Under the pieces are notes generated by a model that worked only from the letters and a program-made list of their open reading frames with translations, searched no databases and was not told where the DNA came from. A program made the translations under genes and the position numbers. DNA of 5,941 nucleotides. Origin: Planctomycetales bacterium. Its GTDB lineage: Bacteria; Planctomycetota; Phycisphaerae; SM23-33. Position 1 is the stretch's first letter. The number at the start of each line of letters is the position of its first letter. The stretch spans positions 1-5,941 of the forward strand of contig DAOVLV010000134.1 in the NCBI GenBank assembly GCA_030631085.1, given 5' to 3'. This document shows, one piece after another, positions 1 to 4,722 of the stretch.

Positions 1-621
1 CCCGTGGGCTGAAAGCGTCAGGAAAACATTGGCTGCATCGTCCGGTAGAGCCGCTATAAGCGACGACGCCTTATCGATGCCCGCTGCCAGCAGAACGCTC
101 TCCTCCTGTGCATCGCCGAGCAGATACAGCACTCCGTCCTGTTCCGCCTGCGCCGTCTTTTCCGGCGAATTATCAATAACGACCACCGGCCGGTTTCCTT
201 CTTTCAGCAACCGTGCTATTCGGCGCCCCATTCGGCCATAACCGCAAACGATCACATGCCTCGATAATGATGCTATTTTTCGTTCCAATTGTCTTCTCCC
301 AAACAGACCCCTGATCCTGCCTTCCACAACAGCCGCTACAATAAGCGAAAGAGCCACCGCCCCAGTTGTTACGCCCCCCAGGAGAACAAAGATAGTCCAA
401 GCGCGCCCCGCGGTCGTCAGCCCACCGCCTACTTCCTCGTAGCCAGTAGTTGTTATCGAAATGATGGTCATATATACAGCATTGTGCCAGCTATATTGGG
501 ACTCAATAAGGTAGTAACCCAGGCTGCTGATAAGGATGAACAGCACAACGATTGATATCGCCAATAGTATGTGCCGGTAGGCTGGTTGTTCTCGACCGGT
601 TCTTGAAGTTTTAGTGGCCAC
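1..621 (-). CDS. Two-TM potassium channel with TrkA-N (RCK) domain, C-terminus cut by window edge
   Basis: Likely an inner-membrane K+ channel whose gating is controlled by a cytoplasmic nucleotide-binding domain. The 207 visible residues show TM1 (about 18-39), a pore helix and filter with the sequence TTTGYEEV (57-64), TM2 (about 75-99), then a Rossmann fold beginning at HVIVCGYGRMG (122-132; GxGxxG motif), the acidic ribose-binding residue at the end of strand 2 (VVVID, D150) and the usual GDA turn (about 170) of TrkA-N domains. The coding frame is open to position 1, so the end of the Rossmann fold and any TrkA-C domain lie outside. The start is taken as GTG at 621: an in-frame stop lies at about 700 and no ATG occurs before residue 51. 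The ribosome site is weak (CAGG close to the GTG). A TATACT at 631-636 could be a -10 for a nearly leaderless transcript. The filter has Glu where canonical channels have the second Gly of GYG. Family call is secure; ion selectivity is inferred. Confidence 0.88.
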   Translation of the reverse strand, partial: MATKTSRTGREQPAYRHILLAISIVVLFILISSLGYYLIESQYSWHNAVYMTIISITTTGYEEVGGGLTTAGRAWTIFVLLGGVTTGAVALSLIVAAVVEGRIRGLFGRRQLERKIASLSRHVIVCGYGRMGRRIARLLKEGNRPVVVIDNSPEKTAQAEQDGVLYLLGDAQEESVLLAAGIDKASSLIAALPDDAANVFLTLSAHG

Positions 622-985
622 TGCCTGAAAAGTATAACTGAACGACGGCGCTTGAGGCGAAGTTAAAACTGGAGCAGATAAAAGAATAACTGTTATTTTT
701 TAAGGTAGAAGAAAAAAAATAGTAGTAGATATAGGTCTTGTGAGTAATGACGGCAATCTGTTATGAACACCCGCAAGGCCCTATCGCAAAAAGCGTTATC
801 TAATTCCACCGGTTCACGACGCCTGTGGGAAACCTGTTGGCCTCGATAACGAGAACAGAGAAGTGAGCAACTGTTCGCTTGTTGGCGTATCGCGGCGAAG
901 GCAAGGCGAAGAGAAACTGTTGGCCGGGGGAACAGAAGCCCACAGAGTAACCAACAGGTATTCCACACGGTATCGTTGTGCTGTC
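622..985. other. Gene-free gap between dnaA and the channel gene
   Basis: This 364-bp stretch has no convincing reading frame; short open frames in it lack ribosome sites and recognisable domains. Its right half is the inverted repeat described separately (825-968). The left part contains an A-rich tract near 710-720 (T-rich on the coding strand of its neighbours), but no GC-rich stem stands directly in front of it, so I do not call a rho-independent terminator for dnaA. Promoter elements for the channel gene would be expected at 622-720, where only an isolated TATACT is visible. Confidence 0.6.
825..968. repeat. Imperfect inverted repeat, MITE- or REP-like, downstream of dnaA
   Basis: The left arm at 825-840 (GTGGGAAACCTGTTGG) matches the reverse complement of the right arm at 951-968 (GTGTGGAATACCTGTTGG on the other strand) with small indels; the innermost eight bases CCTGTTGG/CCAACAGG pair perfectly. 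The interior contains a second copy of the motif in direct orientation (AAACTGTTGGCC at 914-925, compared with AAACCTGTTGGCC at 830-842) and a short inner pair GAACAG/CTGTTC. There is no transposase frame inside. It could be a non-autonomous element, or a long 3' secondary structure of the dnaA transcript. Only one copy is in the window, so mobility is not shown. Confidence 0.45.
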
Positions 986-2326
986 TTACCGGATGTTGCG
1001 GAGTTCCTGTGTGAGACGCTCAAGGGTGGCGCGGAGGGAAACGTCTTCCTGGCGAAGCGACTTGATTGTCCGGTCGGCGTGCAGAACAGTGCTGTGATCC
1101 CTGCCGCCGAAGTATCCGCCGATCTCCTCCAGACTGTGCCGGGTAAGGCTCCGCGCTAGGTACATACAGATTTGGCGGGGCAGGCTGATGGACCTGCTGC
1201 GTTTTTTACTCTGAAGGTCGGACAGCCTCACGCTGTATTGCCGCGTTACGGCATTTATGATTTGTTCTATAGTTACTTCGCCGCCATTGCGCCCGGGGCT
1301 TATCCCCGTCGCCTCCTCCGCCAGCGCCAGGTCTATGGGCCGATCCAATACTTGTGCCAGCATGTCGATTTTTGTGATCGCGCCTTCCAGCTCGCGGATA
1401 TTTGAATCAATAGTTCCAGCCACGAAGCAGACCACGTCGTCCGGCAGCGTGATGTTTCGTGCCGAGGCTTTCTTATGTAGAATTGCCATGCGGGTCTCGT
1501 ATCCGGGGCGGTCTATCCGGGCGACCAGGCCCCAGTTGAACCGGCTTACCAGCCGCTCTTCGAGGTGGGGGATCTCCGCCGGCGGACGGTCGCACGAAAG
1601 GATAATTTGCTTACGGGATTGGTAAAGGGTGTTGAAAGTGTGGAAAAACTCCTCCTGCGTCTGGTCGTGATTAGCGAGAAACTGAACGTCGTCAATGACC
1701 AGCAAATCGGCGGAGCGGTAACGATAACGAAACTCATGAAGCCGACCGGTCTCAATGGCCTCAATCAGGTGATTGACGAACGTCTCGCACGACAGAAAAG
1801 AAATCCGCGCATCCCGACCGGCGAGGATGGACTGACAGGTGGCCTGGAGAAGATGGGTCTTACCCAATCCTGCCGCCCCGTGAACGAAAAGCGGATTATA
1901 CGTCCGCCCCGGACGGTCCGCCACCGCGACGCACGCCGCCGTCGCCAGGCGATTACAAGGCCCCGTAACGAACGACTCAAATGTGTACTCGCTGCTGAGT
2001 GTGGGGTAAGGATTGTCGCCCCCGTCGGCGGAGAGGTCGGAAACAGGTCGGTATTGACCGTCCTGGGATGACGGAGGCTCATCCGCCAGCGAGAAGCGGA
2101 CGCTTACAAGTCTGCCGGTTACCGCCTGGGCGGCCTCGACGAAAAGCCTGGATGCCCGCTCGGCGCAATATGCCTGCTCCTGCGGGCCCGGCGCCAGTAT
2201 TTCCAGTTGACCATGATCCAGGCCACCTGGCTCTAATTGAGAAAACCACGGGCGGATTACATCCTTACCGTGGGCAACGACATGCTGAATCAGCCCCTGC
2301 CATAATTGCGGCTCTACACTACCCAC
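986..2326 (-). CDS. dnaA: Chromosomal replication initiator protein DnaA
   Basis: DnaA binds DnaA boxes at the origin and, in its ATP form, opens the duplex and recruits the helicase. The 446 residues have the normal domain order: domain I (about 1-80, with the PWFSQL segment at 26-31), a short linker domain II (about 81-112), the AAA+ domain (about 113-335) with Walker A GAAGLGKT (150-157), Walker B LLVIDD (208-213), the box VII arginine in RLVSRF (258-263) and sensor II in SNIRELEGA (308-316), and domain IV with KKRSRS (374-379) and the DnaA signature IGGYFGGRDHSTVLHA (402-417). All key residues are present and length is normal. The start is GTG at 2326: an in-frame TAA lies five codons upstream, AAGGA sits 8 nt before the GTG, and the next Met is residue 280. 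Neighbours are unusual, since dnaN, recF and gyrB are absent, and no DnaA-box cluster is visible on either side. Confidence 0.97.
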   Translation of the reverse strand: MGSVEPQLWQGLIQHVVAHGKDVIRPWFSQLEPGGLDHGQLEILAPGPQEQAYCAERASRLFVEAAQAVTGRLVSVRFSLADEPPSSQDGQYRPVSDLSADGGDNPYPTLSSEYTFESFVTGPCNRLATAACVAVADRPGRTYNPLFVHGAAGLGKTHLLQATCQSILAGRDARISFLSCETFVNHLIEAIETGRLHEFRYRYRSADLLVIDDVQFLANHDQTQEEFFHTFNTLYQSRKQIILSCDRPPAEIPHLEERLVSRFNWGLVARIDRPGYETRMAILHKKASARNITLPDDVVCFVAGTIDSNIRELEGAITKIDMLAQVLDRPIDLALAEEATGISPGRNGGEVTIEQIINAVTRQYSVRLSDLQSKKRSRSISLPRQICMYLARSLTRHSLEEIGGYFGGRDHSTVLHADRTIKSLRQEDVSLRATLERLTQELRNIR

Positions 2327-2334
2327 AGGGCAAG

Positions 2335-2339
2335 TCCTT
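2335..2339 (-). promoter_or_regulatory. Ribosome binding site of dnaA
   Basis: AAGGA on the minus strand is followed by an 8-nt spacer and GTG. Together with the in-frame TAA just upstream it fixes the non-ATG start of dnaA. Confidence 0.8.
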
Positions 2340-2348
2340 TATTTACGT

Positions 2349-2364
2349 GCGGCCATCAGGCCGC
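2349..2364 (-). other. Perfect GC hairpin in the dnaA leader
   Basis: GCGGCC and GGCCGC (six pairs, loop ATCA) stand about ten bases upstream of the dnaA ribosome site, and no U-run follows. It could modulate translation or stability of the dnaA message, or be a relic of a terminator. The structure is seen directly; the function is a guess. Confidence 0.5.
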
Positions 2365-2481
2365 GATAACCAAACGAGTCAAACAACAGAATCGCCCGAG
2401 AACAGAAACCAGATCATCCCTGACTTCAAAAGTGGAGGGCAAATCCATACCCCATCGCTGCTGTCCGTATCAACCACAGTA

Positions 2482-2510
2482 AGGATAACCGCTTTTGTGA
2501 AATTGGTCAA
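2482..2510 (-). promoter_or_regulatory. Candidate sigma-70-type promoter of dnaA
   Basis: On the minus strand TTGACC (2510-2505; five of six to TTGACA) is followed by exactly 17 bp and TATCCT (2487-2482; four of six to TATAAT). Transcription would begin near 2475 and leave a leader of roughly 150 nt before the dnaA start. This is the best-spaced pair in the gap, but it rests on motif matching only. Confidence 0.4.
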
Positions 2511-2632
2511 AGGTAAAATAGAAAGATGGGTTTGCGAAAACGGAAAAATGTAATTGGGGAACGGGTAATTCGTGAACGGAAGGAGCGTTGCGCTTACCGA
2601 TGCCCAATCTCTATCCCGACTAAATTGCAGGC

Positions 2633-2726
2633 TGGGTGCCATGTTCTCGCCCGTAACGAAGTGAAGGGCGTGAACATGCTGTCGCGTAAACATGCCTACC
2701 CGCTTCGCGTGAAGGCATGGCACCCA
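2633..2726. repeat. REP/BIME-like element: outer stem enclosing two hairpins
   Basis: The outer arms are a perfect 11-bp inverted repeat, TGGGTGCCATG (2633-2643) and CATGGCACCCA (2716-2726). Inside lie two hairpins: CATGTTCTCGCCC (2640-2652) pairs with GGGCGTGAACATG (2666-2678) with one mismatch, and CATGCCT (2691-2697) pairs with AGGCATG (2713-2719) with an inner CGC/GCG. The edges of hairpins and outer stem share the CATG bases, so the two forms compete. The element begins 22 bp past the stop of the last gene in the sigma operon, the usual place for REP sequences that stabilise or end a transcript. No transposase (RAYT) is in the window. Confidence 0.65.
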
Positions 2727-2748
2727 TTAAAATACGTGGGGCACGGTA

Positions 2749-3426
2749 CTACTCCACGGGTCCACGAAACTTGCGTCCGGCAGCGGGCATCGGTTTCATC
2801 AGCAGTTCAAGCCGCTTGGAAATAATCTTCTTGCGGTCTTTTTTACGCTGCTCAATCTCGGCCTTCAGTTCGGCGAGTTCCCGAGCCAGGCGTTTGACCT
2901 TGTATTCCTTAACGACCTGATCGTTGTCGAACTGCTTGCCGAGAAGGTCGAGGAGTTGTTTTTTCAGTTTCGCTTTTTCGGCCTGATTGTTTGTCTGGAG
3001 AATTTGCCTGTGCATTCTGAAGATAGCGATATTGAGGCGATGCTTCGCCACAGCGGCGGCCTGTATCTCCTCCGGAAGGTGCCGCACACGCTTATATAAC
3101 CACCACATCCGGCGAATCGCACGCCGGAACTGGCGAGGATTTTCCTTGCGCAGCGCCTCAAGCCGCTCGTACTCTTCGGGGAAATGCTTTTTGGCGAAGG
3201 CCATTACTTCCTTGACCTTATCCTCTGTAAAGCGGTCTTCGCCGAAGAGTCGAGGCCTGCCTTTACCTTCACGCATTCGGTGGCCACGAGGAGGCCTCCG
3301 TTCGTCCGCGACACTGCGGGTGCTCGTATCCGAAGCCGGTTCGTTACCCGCTCGCAGACAGGTCGGTACAATCACCGCCGCTGCCACAATGGCCGTTATC
3401 AATGCCGCAAGTCGTTTGTTTATCAT
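2749..3426 (-). CDS. Secreted basic helical protein, third gene of sigma operon (Spy/CnrX-like arrangement)
   Basis: I do not recognise a named family. The 225 residues begin with a signal peptide (about 1-26: MINKR, then a long Ala/Ile/Val core, probable cleavage after LRA), so the protein should act outside the cytoplasm. The mature part is predicted helical and very charged, with about 52 Lys/Arg against about 29 Asp/Glu. It has a helical block at about 68-145, containing RRAIRRMWWLYKRVRHLPEE, and a likely coiled coil at about 146-210. Small helical periplasmic proteins encoded beside ECF sigma/anti-sigma pairs (CnrX, or Spy/CpxP relatives) sense metal or misfolded protein; the 'LPEE' segment and overall build resemble that class but homology is not shown. 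No cluster of His/Met metal ligands stands out. The gene starts 33 bp after the anti-sigma gene, so it is co-transcribed; the ribosome site is weak (AGAGAG). A REP-like element follows its stop. Confidence 0.8.
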   Translation of the reverse strand: MINKRLAALITAIVAAAVIVPTCLRAGNEPASDTSTRSVADERRPPRGHRMREGKGRPRLFGEDRFTEDKVKEVMAFAKKHFPEEYERLEALRKENPRQFRRAIRRMWWLYKRVRHLPEEIQAAAVAKHRLNIAIFRMHRQILQTNNQAEKAKLKKQLLDLLGKQFDNDQVVKEYKVKRLARELAELKAEIEQRKKDRKKIISKRLELLMKPMPAAGRKFRGPVE

Positions 3427-3459
3427 GGCGAGTCTCTCTTTCTGTCAATACCGTATTTA

Positions 3460-4026
3460 TTATAAGGGGCCTTCCGGATTATACTGTTCTATCCACGTTT
3501 CCGGGCCGTTGTCGTCAAGGAGTAATTCTTCCATATCCTGTTCCATCGACGCCATCGCCAGTTCGTCTGAAAAATCATCATTCATCAGCAGTGCGGTTCT
3601 GGCATCGTCCAATTCGTCTGAAAACGCCTCGACGCGGAAGTCCAGATCGTCGTCTGTGATTGTATTATAAACAAACTGTTCGCCGTTGGTAAGGCCGTTC
3701 GGGGCCGGCGGAGTCGGCATAATGGGAGTTTTCGGTTCCGGCAGCATGAAAACGACCGCGACGATAACAGCAGCCGCTACGGCAGCGGCAGCGCCTGTCC
3801 AGCGTAACCACAGCCTCGCGGGTTTCGGTTCGCTGCGATCCTGATTCATGCGGGCGTTAATCCGGTGAAGCGTCCCGCCCGGAAGGTCGATATCCATCGC
3901 CATACCGACAGCCTCGGTATCGGCGGATATTTCATCAGCCAGCGCCTGCTGGGCGGCGGTCAGTTCAACGTCCTCACCGTCAAGCCGGCGTGCGACGATT
4001 TCGTAATCTTCATTGCTCATATTCAT
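3460..4026 (-). CDS. Single-pass membrane anti-sigma factor-like protein
   Basis: This is probably the anti-sigma factor that holds the upstream ECF sigma at the membrane. The 188 residues comprise a cytoplasmic part (1-75) with a short helical sigma-binding-like segment (YEIVARRLDGEDVELTAAQQ), one transmembrane helix (about 76-95, Ala/Val-rich), a Pro-rich linker (96-110, EPKTPIMPTPPAPN) and an extracytoplasmic tail (about 111-188). The HxxxCxxC motif of zinc-binding anti-sigma factors is missing, which is common in planctomycete versions. The tail is extraordinarily acidic: from residue 121 on I count 22 Asp/Glu and only 2 Arg. The first ATG is preferred because GGAG stands 7 nt before it; ATG at residue 3 is the alternative. 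The gene overlaps the sigma gene by 17 bp, so translation is coupled and the two proteins are made in step. Role is inferred from position, topology and overlap rather than a strong domain match. Confidence 0.8.
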   Translation of the reverse strand: MNMSNEDYEIVARRLDGEDVELTAAQQALADEISADTEAVGMAMDIDLPGGTLHRINARMNQDRSEPKPARLWLRWTGAAAAVAAAVIVAVVFMLPEPKTPIMPTPPAPNGLTNGEQFVYNTITDDDLDFRVEAFSDELDDARTALLMNDDFSDELAMASMEQDMEELLLDDNGPETWIEQYNPEGPL

Positions 4027-4618
4027 CGTCCGTCTCCAGTACCGTTCGCAGCGTTTTCAATGCCCGGTGCACCCTCGCCAGTACCGTACCCACCGGACAC
4101 TTATAGATTTTCGCAATCTCCTTGAAACTCATATCGCCAAAATGCCTCAACAGGATCATTTGCCTGGACTTCTCCGGCAGTTGCGCCAGCGCTGCGTCCA
4201 GGGCGTCGCGGTTCTCGCCGGCAAGGAGTCCGGAATCGACGGGGCAGTCGGCTCCGCTGATTGCCTCGCCCATACCGGCCTGTTCGTCGTCGCCGCTATC
4301 CAGCGACATTGGCTTTGGCCTGACCTTAATCCGCCGGATGCGATCCCGGACGAGATTGGCGGCAATGCGAAACATCCAGGGTTCGAATTTTCCGCGATCA
4401 TTATATTCACCTATCTTCCGTACCAGTCGCACCATTAATTCGCTTACCAGGTCTTCGGCATCGTGGTGCGATCCGGTCGCCCGGAAAAAATACCCGTAAA
4501 GCCTTTTACCATAAAAGGCCAGAAACTCTTCCCACGCACCATCAGCGCCCGCTCGCACAGCGGTAATTACTGCCCCGGTCTGCTCCGGGTTTGTCTGACG
4601 ATACCGGGATTCTACCAT
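4010..4618 (-). CDS. ECF-type RNA polymerase sigma factor
   Basis: An extracytoplasmic-function (group 4) sigma factor that redirects RNA polymerase to stress promoters when its anti-sigma lets go. Its 202 residues contain region 2 (about 27-97), with the core-binding HHDAEDLVSELMVRLVRK stretch (51-68) and the -10-recognising FEPWMFRIAANLVRDRIRR stretch (78-96). A variable acidic linker (about 105-138) follows, then region 4 (about 141-194) with LPEKSRQMILLRHFGDMS and the helix-turn-helix MSFKEIAKIYKCPVGTVLARVHRAL that reads the -35. There is no region 1.1 or 3, and no C-terminal extension beyond a short acidic tail (ETDDEYEQ) that overlaps the next start. ATG at 4618 has AGGA 9 nt upstream and no competing in-frame start nearby. 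It heads the three-gene operon and is divergent from the HAD lipoprotein. Many ECF factors activate their own operon; I could not find a convincing own-type promoter here. Confidence 0.95.
   Translation of the reverse strand: MVESRYRQTNPEQTGAVITAVRAGADGAWEEFLAFYGKRLYGYFFRATGSHHDAEDLVSELMVRLVRKIGEYNDRGKFEPWMFRIAANLVRDRIRRIKVRPKPMSLDSGDDEQAGMGEAISGADCPVDSGLLAGENRDALDAALAQLPEKSRQMILLRHFGDMSFKEIAKIYKCPVGTVLARVHRALKTLRTVLETDDEYEQ
4034..4037 (-). promoter_or_regulatory. Ribosome binding site of the anti-sigma gene, inside the sigma gene
   Basis: GGAG lies within the last codons of the sigma gene, 7 nt before the ATG at 4026. It supports the first of two nearby in-frame ATGs and a 17-bp gene overlap. 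Confidence 0.7.
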
Positions 4619-4639
4619 CTGCCTCTGTCCTGCTTAACG

Positions 4640-4654
4640 CCGCCGAACCGGCGG
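4640..4654. promoter_or_regulatory. Perfect palindrome in the divergent promoter region
   Basis: CCGCCG-AAC-CGGCGG has six perfect G/C pairs and a 3-nt loop. It lies 22 bp upstream of the sigma start, hence in its untranslated leader, and just left of the candidate promoter of the divergent gene. It may be an operator-like site, an mRNA hairpin that affects sigma translation, or another short REP-type palindrome, since the 3-nt loop matches those at 4755-4822. Confidence 0.4.
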
Positions 4655-4656
4655 TA

Positions 4657-4686
4657 TTGCTTCGGAACGATAAAACATCATACAAT
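4657..4686 (+). promoter_or_regulatory. Weak candidate promoter of the HAD lipoprotein gene
   Basis: TTGCTT (4657-4662) and TACAAT (4681-4686; five of six to TATAAT) are 18 bp apart and about 37 bp ahead of the start codon. The -35 is poor, which would fit a gene needing an activator or an alternative sigma factor. This rests on motif matching only. Confidence 0.3.
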
Positions 4687-4710
4687 CATATAGCCCAAGA
4701 CGTACAGATT

Positions 4711-4714
4711 GGAG
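4711..4714 (+). promoter_or_regulatory. Ribosome binding site that fixes the HAD lipoprotein start
   Basis: GGAG stands 8 nt before the ATG at 4723. The frame stays open upstream to a TTG at 4591, which has no ribosome site and lies inside the divergent sigma gene, so the ATG is chosen. Confidence 0.75.
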
Positions 4715-4722
4715 ATACTCAA

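Larger units (their letters stand above)
2327..2748. other. Intergenic region between the sigma operon and dnaA
   Basis: This 422-bp gap has no supported gene. From right to left along the transcribed strand it holds the REP-like element just past the operon end (2633-2726), an A+T-richer stretch at about 2490-2570, a candidate sigma-70 promoter for dnaA (2482-2510), a long untranslated leader of about 150 nt and the leader hairpin (2349-2364). No DnaA box matching TTWTNCACA was found on either strand. Confidence 0.6.

Noticed and set aside
700..722. T-run (minus strand) as a rho-independent terminator of dnaA
   Set aside because: No stable GC-rich stem immediately precedes it and it lies more than 250 bp past the dnaA stop.
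693..1023. Short minus- and plus-strand frames across the gap after dnaA
   Set aside because: They coincide with the inverted repeat, share no domain with any family I recognise, and have no ribosome sites.
1565..2553. Long open frames on the plus strand opposite dnaA (1565-2071 and 1999-2553)
   Set aside because: They are antisense to an unmistakable dnaA, have Arg/Pro-rich translations without domains, and lack ribosome sites.
622..2748. Replication origin beside dnaA
   Set aside because: A scan of both strands for TTWTNCACA found no perfect box and no cluster; only isolated one-mismatch sequences in the 825-968 repeat arms.
2987..3670. 227-residue plus-strand frame opposite the secreted protein and the anti-sigma gene
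   Set aside because: Ser/Arg-rich low-complexity translation spanning two genes and the gap between them; the minus-strand frames have signal peptide, transmembrane helix and operon spacing.
4664..4668. GGAAC as the -35 of an ECF-type promoter for the lipoprotein gene
   Set aside because: No CGTC-like -10 occurs at 16-17 bp; the nearest CGT is about 32 bp away.
4591..4722. N-terminal extension of the HAD lipoprotein from a TTG at 4591
   Set aside because: It would overlap the divergent sigma gene, has no ribosome site, and would bury the signal peptide; ATG at 4723 has GGAG at the right spacing.
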